A stretch of 64,000 nt of DNA from Druceiella hillmani (GCA_039881145.1 JAYKKI010000039.1:18160001-18224000), one strand, 5' to 3'; positions 1 to 12,889 are shown, counted from the stretch's first letter. Made by a program: numbers and translations. The notes: generated from the letters alone by a model not told the origin.

Positions 1-262
1 TGTCTAACTATCCCTTTCATTTGCTGTCTAACTATCCCTTTCATTTGCTGTCTAATTATTCCTTTCATCTGCTGTCTAACTATCCCTTTCATTTGCTGTC
101 TAACTATCCCTTTCATTTGCTGTCTAACTATCCCTTTCATTTGCTGTCTAACTATCCCTTTCATTTGCTGTCTAACTATCCCTTTCATTTGCTGTCTAAC
201 TATCCCTTTCATTTGCTGTCTAACTATCCCTTTCATTTGCTGTCTAACTATCCCTTTCATTA
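1..262. repeat. 24-bp tandem repeat, about 11 copies
   Basis: Units of the form tgtctaactatccctttcat plus ttgc repeat head to tail with very few changes; the third unit is the most diverged. The array begins at the window edge, so it probably extends upstream. Because 24 is a multiple of three, the frame stays open and gives a repeated LSNYPFHL peptide. This is most likely a minisatellite and not a coding gene. Confidence 0.95.
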
Positions 263-369
263 ACAGTTTTACGTAAAAAGGATCAAAAAAGAAAAGGATA
301 GCAAAATTACTTTGAAGGCTAACTTTGTTTACATTTTGTAAATCAAAATTATTGCCATTTGAGAATCAT

Positions 370-673
370 TAACGTCCATTCATGCTGCGATGCTGCGATT
401 CCGCCAGGTACTCACCACTCCACTTGAGCCAGAAATGTCGTCTTAACTCTTCAATGCGCTCGTACCTGGTTGGATGCTTGGGGATGGTGCCGACGGGAGT
501 GAAGTGAGAAGTCGACCAATTAAGAAATGCACTAGAGATAAGAGAAACAGGTTGTTAGGATCGGTTAATAAGGGAGTGAGTGGACGGGAGTAAGAACAGC
601 CTCTATCTGCACGAACGTGCTTTGATTGGCTGGAATGATCCTTGTCCGCGCTTGCGTGGCGGGCCTCCTTCAC
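370..673 (-). pseudogene. BEL/Pao retrotransposon integrase C-terminal fragment
   Basis: The minus strand contains HFLIGRLLTSLPSAPSPS (the BEL/Pao HFLIGRPLTSLP-type block that follows the integrase core) and, in another frame further on, RHFWLKWSGEYLAESQHRS, which resembles the qhFWkRWs-EYL-LQ block at the Pol C-terminus. The two blocks lie in the expected order but different frames, so at least one frameshift has occurred. No LTRs, gag, protease or RT are visible, and the piece is isolated. It is a dead fossil fragment. Confidence 0.7.
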
Positions 674-840
674 GGTGGCGCGAATAACTATTAAGACGAT
701 ATATTTTCTTCTGTTGTTTGAATAAATTACTATTCGTTTCTCATTAATAATACAATATTAAATTTAATTACTTATTTCAAATTCAATCTTTATTGATTAT
801 TAATTATTTAATATGATAATTATTTAATTGAACATGGTAT
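674..840. other. AT-rich spacer
   Basis: Low-complexity AT-rich sequence between two mobile-element fragments. No coding or structural signal seen. Confidence 0.6.
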
Positions 841-1113
841 TAGTATATGCTCAGAATGTACGCCGAACGCTATTCGAAACGGCGGCAACCAAGTCTAGTT
901 ATTATCAATGCAATCACGAAAGAGAATAGACCCATAGATTCAGTTATATCAGGTGGTATTTCAACAACAATATTGATAAATACGGAAGAAAATGTGCTAA
1001 TTCATTTTAGAAGGGAAAGAGGCAACATTCGAATACCAGATAAGTCGATCCAAGATAATTGTCGTCGGTTGCGAAAGTTGTCAATTGCGTTGAGTATGGG
1101 GAAGAAACTTTGA
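841..1113 (+). pseudogene. helix-turn-helix-like mobile-element fragment
   Basis: The frame starting at 847 reads RMYAERYSKRRQPSLVI near its start. This resembles the YAERYP-RR-P motif at the N-terminus of insect mobile-element proteins with a DUF4817-type helix-turn-helix. The remaining residues are basic and hydrophilic and are not recognised. At 88 aa the open frame is far shorter than such proteins, and no downstream catalytic domain is seen. The call rests on one short motif. Confidence 0.35.
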
Positions 1114-1149
1114 ACGTAAAATTTAGGTCAGTGTAAATACATTGAATAT

Positions 1150-1396
1150 TGAATATATTTGGCATTAATTTTGTAGAAATTCATTATTCACAATTAAATG
1201 AAACTACTTGATGTAGTATTGTTTCTACTTTCTTTAATTCTTGACCATGACCTAGGTTTCGTTGTATTACATCTTCAGGTGGGCTATTAGCAAAGAGCCC
1301 ACCTGAAGATGTTGTAATACAACGAAACCTAGGTCGTGGTAAAGAACTTAAAGAAAGTAGCAATAATACTACATCACGTAGTTTCATTTAATTGTG
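1150..1396 (-). mobile_element. hairpin element H1 (four-copy foldback family)
   Basis: Two arms of about 100 bp face each other around 'ggtgggctattagcaaagag'. The left arm starts cacaattaaatgaaactac (1189) and the right arm ends gtagtttcatttaattgtg (1396). A unique tail of about 39 bp (1150-1188, ending gaaattcattatt) lies on one side only. The same hairpin and tail recur at 12402, 32481 and 55955, and this copy is inverted relative to the others. This fits a MITE or foldback transposon. Both arms give short open frames that mirror each other, so the ORFs are probably by-products of the palindrome. Confidence 0.8.
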
Positions 1397-1727
1397 TAAA
1401 TACATTCTAAAACAAAATAATTTGTATTTTAAAATAAATGTATACTATGTATGCGTGTTTTCTAGGTTTTTGAAACGGATAAGTGATATTTCATTTTGAT
1501 ACTTGAAAATTTGCAATAAGCTTGCCACGTTGCCAAACTAACATTTAGTATAAAGGTGTGTTAATTCAAACATAATTATGATTTCATACTAAATTTAAAC
1601 TTTAATTATTTTATAAACTAGGCGTCTAATTTAAAAAAATAACATTTTGTCGGATTACATATGATTAATGGGACAAATGGTTGAAGTGACGAAGTATTCT
1701 TAGTTTACATACTGTATATACACACAA

Positions 1728-1783
<56 letters not shown>

Positions 1784-2980
1784 ATGCAGGCCTGACTATA
1801 GAAATTAAAATTTGAAATATTAGTCCATATTTAAATGGTAGTCGATATTTAAAATGGGTAAAATCGGATGAAGATACGTAGCTTATATACGTATCTATAT
1901 ATTTGCATTGCAACATTGTTGAAAATTCATAACTTTTGCTTTCCTTCTCAGGTCTACATAATAATTGTTAAATATACTAAATTGATCATAAATATAATTA
2001 ATTGCTACAACCAACGTTTTCCAAGAAATCGGGGACGCACGGTGGGCCGATTGCGGAATAATGCGCACAAAATACGATAAACGACTCACAAACTACATGT
2101 CCCCGACGGCGCGATTGCGTGGGAAAAGGCAAATTAGCGCAAAATTTGGGAAAATTCGTGGAAAATCCTGTGGCTCCACATGCAGCCTTTTTTTAATCAT
2201 AGCCACACTATAACAGTCCATGAGAACATGCTTTATAAACATTTTGACATGACACCAGAAAATTTTTGGTTGATTGGTTAAATGGTTAATTAAGCCGTTA
2301 TCTTAAAAAGCAAGTAAAGAAATTTTAAAAAAAATTTAAAAAATTGTGCGTGTCAGCTCCGACATCCGACTGGAGTTTACTACTCAACTACGATTGTCTT
2401 GGAATGTATTAAATAGGTAACACTGTATATAAACAGAAATATCAATATCATTAAAAGTAAACAGAAAATTCTTTAATAAAAAAATGCTAGCAGTATAATT
2501 ATTTTCAATGAAAACACAAATGAACAGATCAAATTTATACAACAAAATTAAAAACATTTAGTAACGTCAGGCTAAAAAGTTAAAATTAAAAGAGATTTTA
2601 AAATTTTTTAGAATAGAAGACACCAAATATTCACACATAATGATATTTAATGATTACATCTTGATATAAGCGAACGATGGTAAACTACGTGTGTCACACT
2701 CCGTCAAAAATGCCAATATGTGTGTCACACTCCGTCATTGCGATTACACCATAAGAAAATACCAAATAGACATATTTATGTCTCACATTTTAGAATGCAC
2801 AGAACTGTTACGCGGAGATGCCACCTAGCGTTTACACTTATTTCAACGCTTTGAATTTCCGATTTTACTCTTCATGAAACATCATACCGGACGCTATATA
2901 TGAAAATCGATTCGTAAGGAGTAAACTCCAAAAACCTGAGAACGGATTACGAGGACACGAAATGTACAAACGCTCTCATA
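1397..2980. other. gene-free AT-rich DNA with a TA array
   Basis: A TA microsatellite occupies about 1733-1780. The motif gtgtcacactccgtca occurs twice, near 2690 and 2720. No ORF here has recognisable protein features. Confidence 0.7.
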
Positions 2981-3490
2981 TTCTATTCTCTGTTCTTATA
3001 AAAATAAGCATTACTCTATAATGGACTCCTTGTACACGCTCATGCACGGCCCATTCTAGTGTGAATTCTATTCTCTGTTCTTATAAAAATAAGCATTACT
3101 CTATAATGGACTCCTTGTACACGCTCATGCACGGCCCATTCTAGTGTGAATTCTATTCTCTGTTCTTATAAAAATGAGCATTACTCTATATTGAACTCCT
3201 TGTACACGCTCATGCACGGCCCATTCTAGTGTGAATTCTATTCTCTGTTCTTATAAAAATGAGCATTACTCTATATTGAACTCCTTGTACACGCTCATGC
3301 ACGGCCCATTCTAGTGTGAATTCTATTCTCTGTTCTTATAAAAATGAGCATTACTCTATATTGAACTCCTTGTACACGCTCATGCACGGCCCATTCTAGT
3401 GTGAATTCTATTCTCTGTTCTTATAAAAATGAGCATTACTCTATATTGAACTCCTTGTACACGCTCATGCACGGCCCATTCTAGTGTGAA
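2981..3490. repeat. 85-bp satellite, 6 exact-length copies
   Basis: Units begin at 2981, 3066, 3151, 3236, 3321 and 3406, an invariant 85-bp period. Units 1-2 carry aataagc and ataatggac; units 3-6 carry aatgagc and atattgaac at the same places, so two subtypes have each spread as blocks. Near-identity within each block points to recent unequal exchange. Confidence 0.97.
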
Positions 3491-3853
3491 TAGACCTTTA
3501 TTCTTTTCAAAGTTATGCAAATATATATATATTGCCTTATTCTTTAGTCAACCCTCGTCCTTCGCTACGTTTGACAAACATATTCTGTATTCTTCTTTAC
3601 ACTTTGTCCGTCTGTTGACCGCTGTGTTTATCTTGTTCTATATTTATGAGAAATCTGATGACATTTATTGTTTTTATCGGACAATGAATGCTCTGCAATA
3701 AGTGATAAATTTATATTGTTACGAGTCACAATGAACATTCATGATACAAAGATTAGTTTAAATACAATAATGCCATTCAGATAGTGATCTAAATCATTTC
3801 TTTTAACAGAACACAATTTCATTTCTTTGAAAGACATATTTTGTCACCTTCAC

Positions 3854-3912
<59 letters not shown>

Positions 3913-4253
3913 ATTATCAACGTGACAGCGTCAACGTTATCAGCATTTATCAATAAATTACACACGGCCGTGACGTTATCTTTTTCCTCGTGCCCGTTAT
4001 CGATGAATCAAAGGTAACAAAGGAAAAGTAACCAAAGGTAGTTTTTTTACGTTTAGTATATTAAGATTTCGAAGTTTATTATTAAAATGTAAAATTTATT
4101 TTAACAATATTCATTCGTTTCACCTTAATATAGAGAATAAACAAGTGTTCTTTTTCGTATCTATATTTAGAAAAATCTCTACGTTTCGTAGAACTTATTG
4201 GGACAGCTTCTTTCACTCAACTAAAACCCTATGCAAAGACTGCGGTAGACCGT
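3491..4253. other. gene-free stretch with TA array
   Basis: A TA microsatellite spans about 3859-3908. It is followed by a short stretch richer in CpG around 3920-4010. No gene is recognised. Confidence 0.6.
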
Positions 4254-4628
4254 TTATTGGAAATAGGATTTTCTCGAATATTCAGGTGAGACGTCACTTT
4301 CTAGACGACTTCTGAAAACATAAGTAGTCGATGAGTTTCGGATATCAGTATTAAGTTTATTCCAGAGTTTGACAGCGTGTAGAGTGAAAGGGGACTCATA
4401 GTACGAATAAAGAATGCGGAAGAATTCAGAAAGTAACCCGAGACCATGAGTACTTAGGACTTTGAATATAAAAATAAGTGTAAAAGACCTATAAAGATCC
4501 TTAAAAATATTGCAAAAGAACATATATAATATGTAAGTTGCGCCATCCAGTTCAGATTTGTATGAAAGTTGCGTAATCCAGTTAAGGCTTATATGAAAGT
4601 TGCGTAGTCCAGCTAAAACGTGACACAA
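4254..4628 (-). pseudogene. non-LTR retrotransposon ORF2 C-terminal fragment
   Basis: The 124-codon minus frame ends with SPFTLHAVKLWNKLNTDIRN, matching the 'aa-LWN-LP-dIR' block that closes the ORF2 protein of Jockey/CR1-type LINEs. RT motifs are absent, so only the 3' end was inserted or survived. The N-terminal half is not recognisable. Related fragments lie at 12890, 17220 and 22268. Confidence 0.6.
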
Positions 4629-6120
4629 AACATAAAATGAAATATGCTCATATTTTATACGGAATACGATAATTAACTTATTAATGTTATAATTAACATA
4701 AGAATCGATTAATCTACTAATATTTATCAGATATTTTTAATAAACAAATTCAATCCATCATTACAAAAAGAGTATACTTTATAAACAATTATTACTGGTA
4801 TTAGAAATTTTCCTTAATTTAGTTATTTTTTCAAATAATGACTATTCTTTTTTGTTAAACGTGAATTTTTGTATGAAATTAGTTGTTTTAAGTCAAAAGC
4901 ATCACTCGGTGATAACTATTCCGTTTCGATTCTTGGGAACGGGATGCTTTTTTTCCGTATTTTCACTATTTTATAAAATACTCATAATGTCCAAGGAAAT
5001 TTAGCATTAAAGAGCCCATAAGCTGCTGACGTAGTAGCTATGTAAATTATTTGATAGTTGCTGTTCGGATTCTTGTGTAACTTTTTGCTATTTATTTTTG
5101 AGATAATAATCTCTTCGGTTCATTGTGGCTTAAGTATTACTTAAAGTTTTGTTAAGTATTTTTTAATTAGTTATGTATGTTTACAACATCAAAAGTTATC
5201 TCGCTTTGCATTAAAAAAATTAGGGGTCACCTTAAACTGTGTTTTCGTAAACAAGTTTGCACACAATAGCTTAATAATACACAGTTTCAATAATGTAAAC
5301 TAAAAATGTATCCAAATCGGGCATTCAAGGCTTGAGTAATATTTATATTACTATAAACAAGTTATATTTATATTTCTATAAATATTTACACACGCGCAAA
5401 AATCTTACCCCTGTTGGGGTTGCCGAGTAAAACAAAGAGTATAGTTTGAAAAACAAAACCTGTTACGTAAGAAAATAATATATCTGCAAAAAATATGGTG
5501 AATTCCTCAAATATTTAGTTTCGTGGTGATATAACGCTATTCTCTAGGTATAACGCTATTTTTTTCAGAACTTGTGGCTCAGGATATAAAACCATACTTT
5601 TCTGAACATGTGGCTCTAGATATAACGCTGTTCTTTCCAGAACTTGGACTTCAGTAATTATGGAGACGGGGAGACATACTTTTTATGAACATTTTCAACG
5701 ATATCTCTGAAACCATCTTGTATAAAAATATAAAATAAAAATATTTATGGAATTCTCTTAACTTTCAATCGACATTATATGACAAATGAAATTAAAAGAA
5801 GTTTTGATTCGATCCGTTTGATTCCTTTAAAATGATTAATTCATTTTTTTACTATTGAAATATATGACGACTAATATGTTTTGATCTCTGCAGCTTTTGG
5901 TATGGAACTATAAAACATTTGTCACTTCAGATTCCATTAGATTGATTGGATTTGTTTTTGTTATTAAAACATTAAATGTTATAATATTTTAATATGAAAT
6001 TAATGAAAAATAATTAGTTATAACACGATTGTCCTTTTAAGAGCGTTTAAACAAAATTCAAAAATTTTTAGACGTTGTGAAGGACAATTCACATTATGAT
6101 AAAAAAATTAACGAGGTATT
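4629..6120. other. gene-free AT-rich DNA
   Basis: No coding signal seen. A short degenerate repeat of 'ataacgctattct' and 'cagaacttgtggct' motifs lies near 5530-5650. A small hairpin around the gcatc of 4900-4950 precedes a T-run. Confidence 0.6.
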
Positions 6121-6345
6121 AAGATATGATTTCACCAATTATTTATTTTAATTTATTTTTCACCAATTATTTATTTTAATCCCTATTTATTTTAATTATT
6201 TATTTTTATTTATTTTTCACCAATTATTTATTTTAATTATTTATTTTTATTTATTTTAATTATTTATTTTTATTCATTTTTCACCAATTATTAATTATTA
6301 ATTATTTTTATTTATTTTTCACCAATTATTTATTTTAATCCCTAT
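6121..6345. repeat. degenerate AT-rich tandem repeat
   Basis: The words caccaattatttattttaa and ttatttttatttattt recur irregularly. This is simple-sequence expansion with no coding potential. Confidence 0.8.
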
Positions 6346-6660
6346 TACTAAATATCGCACAAATGTCAAGTATTTTGCGTGCGCCGGGAAAGTCCCAAAA
6401 CAAAAGTTTCCTCGGATTAAGGAAATTATATAAATTCCGCGTAAACACACGAGTTTGTTAAATAGAATGTCTTGCCCATTATACAATAAATTTGCAGTAA
6501 ATAATTTTTTTCATGGTTTTTAATAATTCAAAACTACACATAGCAAATATAGGTCAATAATATAATTTTTAATATAGCTGCATAACTTTGTACTGGCGCT
6601 AACGAAACTTTATACATACTAGTACACCAAAAAAAATTATATTAAAATAGAAACTTTCAC

Positions 6661-6855
6661 ATATGCTAAGTTTTATGCATATAGTCGCTCGTATGACTGG
6701 TAGACACTCTTCGTTATACCTATACAGGTGTAAGAAAGAGCGCCTTTACCGGTTATACCGATGATTAAATGCATAAATATACAGATTGCAACAAAGAACG
6801 TGTCTATTATTCATAATATTTACAAAGGTGATTCTATGCATAAAACTTAGCATAT
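6661..6855. mobile_element. short element with 20-bp terminal inverted repeats
   Basis: Left arm atatgctaagttttatgcat (6661) is the exact reverse complement of the arm ending at 6855 (taaaacttagcatat). The interior of about 155 bp is non-coding. A further inverted match (acaaagaacgtgt near 6792; acacgttctttgt near 6990) suggests a larger decayed foldback structure. It fits a MITE relic, but no target-site duplication could be assigned. Confidence 0.5.
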
Positions 6856-7044
6856 TTGAGACCCTACTTTATCTTCGTCAAAATCACAACTTTCACTGCA
6901 TTTTTTTCAGAAATGGTTAAAAGTTTTTTTTTAATACTCTTTGACATTTTATATTAAGTTTGATACACAAAATAAAGCAGTATATCTAATAAACACGTTC
7001 TTTGTCACACCTGTAAATACAACTCGAAATACAAAGCAAGATTT

Positions 7045-7330
7045 GTCTCGAACTAAGAATTAAGTGCAAAAACATGAAGTACTGTATTTCTACGCTAGCA
7101 CACCAGCACTAACGGAAAAAGTTTATTTCTTATACTTATTGTTTGTCTTTCTTTCTTCTTTCCTTTTTTATATTTTTATATATTTCCATAGCTATATAAA
7201 GAATATTGGCTTCTAAGCAAGAGCAACGTGCAAAATCATGAAATATTCCACACTAGCATACCGCACTAGCAGAGAAAGTTCATTTGTTATACTTTTTGTT
7301 TGCCTCTCTTTCTTCTGTTTCTTTTTCTTG
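7045..7330. repeat. diverged tandem duplication
   Basis: The segment from about 7045 (gtgcaaaaacatgaa, cacaccagcactaac, tttctttcttc) is repeated from about 7225 with scattered differences, a period of roughly 165-170 bp. The 78-codon ORF at 7238 is a by-product of the T-rich copy. Confidence 0.55.
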
Positions 7331-7474
7331 TCTGTATTTTTATATTTTGATGCTGTATTTTTATTTTTAATGTATTTTTTCATTAATACGCTATATTTAT
7401 TAAAATACAGTGGTTTTCTTGAGTTCTCACTGTGGACAACACAATATATAATTGTCGATGAAAAAACACTCTAA

Positions 7475-8183
7475 CCTCAAATTGACACCAATCATTCTAA
7501 AAGTTTATCCCTGAGATTTATTTATTGTGATTACAAATTATGTAATCATTGGGAGGTGTAACCGCTTGATAACGAAAGGTACATCGAACGGAATCATGGA
7601 GATACTCGTACTTGCGTCGGCAAGTACCTGCCCGCCCGCCGAGACTTTCGTCATGGAAAGGCAGAGAAGCAGAGCTAAATCTATATATGAATGCAGGATT
7701 ATTTTAGTTTACAGGAACATGTTTTTCAAGACAACCCACACGTAAACTCACGCCACAAAGAGTTATTTTTTAAGACACTTGACTATCTCTAAAAGTGGCT
7801 GTGCAAATACTTTCCAGGAATCCTCTTATGAAATATAGGTTTTTTTCTCCGACATTTACTACCCCGATTTCATTTTCAGCATTATATAAAATCGTTAAAA
7901 CAGAAACAATATGTAAAACCGATTGGGTAGGTTTATAAAGTACCACCAACTAACAAACCCACAAATTTTCTTCTTTATTATAATAGTATAGATTTTAATT
8001 TGAATATAATTAAAGACGTCACTTGTCAAAATTACGGATAACAGTTCAACTATAAGATAGAGCACTATCGCCTTACTCCTTTCCCACTCGCGTGACATTA
8101 TTTCCGTCACAATTTTTTGTGACGCGAATGGAGCGTAAAACCGCTTTGCTTAAAGAAAATCCTTTCAAGATTTAATTAACGCT
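7475..8183. other. gene-free stretch
   Basis: No recognisable gene. The 72-codon frame at 7527-7745 has balanced composition and a slightly GC-richer core (7590-7670), but no known motif and no splice context that I could defend. Confidence 0.45.
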
Positions 8184-8570
8184 TTAACGTAGAAACGAAA
8201 AATGTAAGTGTGGAAATGTGTCGAACTTGTACAAATATTCTTCATTAAGATCAGGATAGCACACATCTCCATAATCAATTAGTGGTAACAGGAATGTTTC
8301 ACAAAGGTAGATTTTCGTTTTAGTCGGTAGAAAATTTTGAAGACGTTTCAAAGAGTGTATCCTGTTGAAAACACGACGACTAACATTATTTATTTGAGGG
8401 CGCCAACTAAGATTTTGATCGACCAGTAGGCCCAGGTTTTTAACAGTTGACGTGTGTGGTATTATTGTACTATTTAGCACTAATTTCGGTAAACTAGTTA
8501 GGTTTACTTTAGAAATTGGTCTTTGACTACCAAAGACACACAGCTTGAGACTTGCTAAATGTCACTGGTA
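8184..8570 (-). pseudogene. Jockey-type LINE ORF2 fragment, region after the RT core
   Basis: The minus frame contains TSTVKNLGLLVDQNLSWRPQ and, further on, LPLIDYGDVCYPD. These match the 'vkyLG-ldp-L-w--hi' and 'l-P-l-YG---W' blocks after the RT catalytic core of Jockey/CR1 LINEs. The frame begins past the RT palm and ends before the protein C-terminus, so both ends are missing. Confidence 0.75.
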
Positions 8571-9353
8571 TTGTTTTTATTTTATTCGATTCGTTTTTCT
8601 AAATGTTTTAAAAACGTTATTAAAAAATTCAGTCCAGATTATAAATTTATCGGTACATTTTTTATTTTAGTTGATATATTTATTCGACTGGCAAAAAACA
8701 TGTTAAATATAAAAAAAATATGTTTTATTTTGACATAATTTAATATTTGGAATCTTGAAAGAAAATTAACTCAATAATTTTGCTGAAATAGACTTTAATA
8801 TTTCAATATCCTTATTTATTTTTTTCGTTTTAATTGATATTTTTATGCAACATGAACTGGCAATTTGACTTTTAAAAAAAATTAATATTAACCATATTAA
8901 TTTTTGTAGATTCTTTCAAGAATTGAAGATTCATCAAGAATAATTATTCTAGATTAATTTAAGCTTATGTGTGTATTATTTTATTATCTACGCTAAATTC
9001 AACAGTTGAATATTTTAACTTAAACGAGCGGTCAGGGAAATTCCGCAACATAACTTTTATTTAAATGAAGAAATATGTGACACTAATAAAAATGTCACAA
9101 ACATGGTGGGAAAATTTCGCATCAAGAATAACAAAATTCCAGTTATAACAGCAAAAGAATTAAAATCAGAGCTGTCAAACAACGTAACCATGGCAGCAGC
9201 ATAGACATAGGCGTCTTTTTCTACTACGCGTGTGCGGTCTGCCAGTAATTTTATATTGTATTTAAAAAAATATCACTTTTTTGCTTTACCTCCAAAAGCA
9301 CTTTTCCGGTTATAACTAAAAATAACAGGTTCCATCTATGGACAAGTCCCAAT
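8571..9353. other. gene-free AT-rich DNA
   Basis: Long A/T runs with no motif recognised. Confidence 0.6.
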
Positions 9354-10095
9354 GCAAATGCATAATTTTTTCGTATTTATAGGACATGGGTGTAGTAGTT
9401 TTTATAGGACGTAGGCAAATGCATAATTTATTCGTATTTATAGGACATGGGTATAGTAGTTTTTATAGGACATAGGAATAGGACATAGGCAAATGCATAA
9501 TTTTTTAGTATTTATAGGACATGGGTGTAGTAGTATTTATAGGACATAGGAATAGGACATAGGCAAATGCATACTTTTTTCGTATTTATAGGATATAGGT
9601 GTAGTAGTTTTTATAGGACATAGGAATAGGACATAGGCAAATGCATAATTTTTTCGTATTTATAGGACATGGGTGTAGTAGTATTTATAGGACATAGGCA
9701 AATGCATAATTTTTTCGTATTTGTAGGACATGGGTGTAGTAGTATTTATAGGACATAGGAATAGGACATAGGCAAATGCATACTTTTTTCGTACTTATAG
9801 GATATAGGTGTAGTAGTTTTTATAGGACATAGGAATAGGACATAGGCAAATGCATAATTTTTTCGTATTTATAGGACATGGGTGTAGTAGTATTTATAGG
9901 ACATAGGAATAGGACATAGGCAAATGCATAATTTTTTCGTATTTATAGGACATGGGTGTAGTAGTATTTATAGGACATAGGAATAGGATATAGGCAAATG
10001 CATACTTTTTTCGTATTTATAGGACATGGGTATAGTAGTTTTTATAGGACATAGGCAAACGCATAATTGTTTCGTTTTTATAGGATATAGGTTTA
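9354..10095. repeat. compound tandem array with 61- and 74-bp units
   Basis: The anchor gcaaatgcata recurs at 9354, 9414, 9489, 9563, 9637, 9698, 9772, 9846, 9920, 9994 and 10055 (last slightly changed). The spacings are about 60/61 or 74/75. The longer unit carries one extra 'aggaataggacat' block, itself a partial copy of neighbouring 'ataggacatagg'. So a 13-bp internal duplication toggles between units. Confidence 0.95.
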
Positions 10096-12401
10096 AAATT
10101 TTGGTGACTTAATTCAAGGGCGAGACAGATTTCAGAGATCGACCTCTTATTATGTTCTTCGTGTGTCCCGATATCAAATAAACAAGTTCGTAATCAATCG
10201 GATCGTCCTTTCATAATTTGTAAGCATTTGAATACGTACATACGTACACATAATGAAATGTACTGTCTGTACCTAAAATAAGTATACAACTTCCCTTTGT
10301 TTATATAATTGTAGATAAACGGTTAAAAAAAAATAAAAAGGTGTTGAGACGCGAAATAAATGTAACCTTGACATATGAATCGTTTTGTAAACGTACACGT
10401 GTAAGAGTGACCTCAAAAACGACAACTTTCACAATTCTTTGTTATGTTTACCATTACATACTATCCCTCTCCGGTTACAATTTATTCATTTTGACTATGT
10501 ACAGCAATATTAGAATTTAATTCTAAATAATATTATAAACACGAATTTATATTTGTTTATTACCTGATAATTAAGCAACTATTTGACCCTTTTTTATAAA
10601 ATTTTGCTTATACATATTTATCATGGGAAATTGTTCAAATTCTTTATTGGCTAGTCAAGAAATAATTTTTTTTATTCAGGATAAATTACGCTGTTACTAA
10701 TACTTAATGTTTATTATCCAAATTAGTTTTTAATATCGACCAATTGCCAATGCTTCCTCAAGAAATTGTTTAATATATAAAATAAGTGACGAGTTTAGGG
10801 TACATTGATATTGAGAAAGACTTCGCAACTGTCAGGCGTTGACAATTATCTGATTGATATCAAATGCTGTATCATACCAAAATCCGTAAGACGTAATTTC
10901 CCTATCGAAATGTTTTATCCTGATATACCCGCGAGGCCTCCGTAAACTTGATTTGTTCTAATCTGATTTCTTATCGATATGCATGACACAATGTGGACAT
11001 TATTATTACGAGAATATATATTATTCGAAATGACAAAAGTTATTTGTGATATTTTCTGAAGTGTGTAAACAAAAAATGAAATAAAATATATAAAATTAAT
11101 AAACAAACATATTTTAATAACATTCGTAACCGACAAAACTATAATCTGATGTTACTACAATTAATAATCTTTTCGACACATTGTTAATTTTTTTTATCGT
11201 TTAATAGAGGCGCCTGGTTTAGAGTGTTAAAAGTAGATGATTTTTTTATTTGTCGTGTTTTACATATAAATTAATCCAATCATTTTACACTTTTGAGGTA
11301 TATTTTTTATAAGTATGTAAAGCAGAAGACGCGCAAAAAGAGTCATCCGTAGGCAAAAAGTTTGAACGTATGTAATTTTTGTCTGAGTACTTTTTTTTAT
11401 TTTAGTACTATTTACTAATTGGCGAAATAAAAAAATCGAAAAGAAAAACATTGAAAGACCAAAAAAAGTTACTTAAAACCTACATATATTCATTGCAAAA
11501 TAACTATTGAAGTTTTAGGAACTTTGTTGTAAGTTTAGGAGTTTTGTTTTGTTTGTTTGTTTGTCAACAACGTATATTAATAAGTTAAAGAGAAATCAGT
11601 CAATTCATAAAAATATTCGATATTTATCTAAAAATCTAGAGTGTACACGTTATTATCATCAATTCGTTTTTTATATATATATTTTTGTTTTTATATATTT
11701 AACTTGTGATGAAAAAGTTACACTTACTACACAAACTTACGGTCTTCGTCATCAATTTAGTTTACATATTTTATGGCAAATAATACTTCTGATCTCGAAA
11801 ACAGTTATTTTACAATGTCAGCTTCCATCTCCCACTTGAGTTACCCATCATCCTTCTTCTTGATTTTCACACCATTCTCGATAGTGATCAGTACCTCTTT
11901 ATTTGTTCCACAAAATATAAAGCTGACAATAAACACTTTAAATATCTGTAATAATTAATATTACACCGCATCGGCACATGTACCGGCGTTTCTTCCAAGT
12001 ACCACCTCCAGCTACTTTTAAATCATCACGAAGTTTTCGTTGCTCTTCTTTCAATTGTTTTTCTTATTCAGATGTTTTCTGACATAAATAATGAAACATA
12101 TATTTTATTGCTTTATGTATATGCTTCTCTATTAAGTCTTATGGGTTTCTAGATAACTATTTAACCAATATAAATTACACCATAAATATGTTAATAGTCC
12201 CCTTCTTGTTCTATGTCTAAAAGTCTCGTTATTAAAACTGCCCTTCGATTAATATCATGGCCAGTATTCATTAATGGCGCAGAATTAATATCTCTCTGCC
12301 AACACAAACACATCATCACTAATTTAAACCTAACATATGATCACAAGAGTTAGCTAATTCAACACTTCGTTTAAACTTTACTATTTAAACGAGTTAGAAT
12401 A
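10096..12401. other. gene-free AT-rich DNA
   Basis: Several short ORFs (10915-11136, 11260-11451, 11549-11839) have the Phe/Ile/Tyr-rich composition expected from translating AT-rich non-coding DNA. No splice-compatible coding segments recognised. Confidence 0.6.
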
Positions 12402-12667
12402 CACAATTAAATGAAATTATGTGATGTAGTATTATTTCTACTTTCTTTAAGTTCTTTACCACGACCTAGGTTTCTTTGTATTACAACATCTTCAGGTGGG
12501 TTATTATTATTACGAATCTTTGCTAATAGGCCATCTGGAGATGTTGTAATACAACAAAACCTAGGTCGTGGTAAAGAAATTAAAGAAAGTAGAAATAATA
12601 CTACATCACATAGTTTCATTTAAATGTGAATAATGAATTTCTACAAAATTAACGCCAAATATATTCA
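12402..12667 (+). mobile_element. hairpin element H2
   Basis: Second copy of the family at 1150. Left arm starts cacaattaaatgaaattatg, right arm ends tagtttcatttaaatgtg (12628), followed by the family tail aataatgaatttctacaaaa to about 12667. The two arms each give a 70-codon frame on opposite strands with nearly the same peptide start (MKLCDVVLFLLS), a direct result of the palindrome. The loop contains extra tta triplets compared with H1. Confidence 0.85.
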
Positions 12668-12889
12668 AGAGTTAGAATGCTTTTAAAATGTACGCATCCG
12701 GTATAATTTCGACAATATGACCGTGTTGTAGAAATTAGATCATTATCAGAAAATATGACCATATTTCTTAACTCAAATCAAGTTTCAAATAATTGAAAAT
12801 CTGCATTCAACGCCAACATCACATACATAACTAGTCTTCTCTTTAATATATCAAAAAATCCTTTCTTCTCTCTAATTTGGGCTCCAAGA

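Noticed and set aside
1..262. CRISPR array or coding repeat
   Set aside because: Repeats are contiguous 24-bp units with no unique spacers, in a eukaryotic genome. The open frame is explained by the unit length being a multiple of three.
12407..12623. Mirror-image 70-codon ORFs on both strands (also 1184-1387)
   Set aside because: They arise because the hairpin arms are inverted copies; the same peptide appears on both strands. No start context, splice or conservation argument supports a protein.
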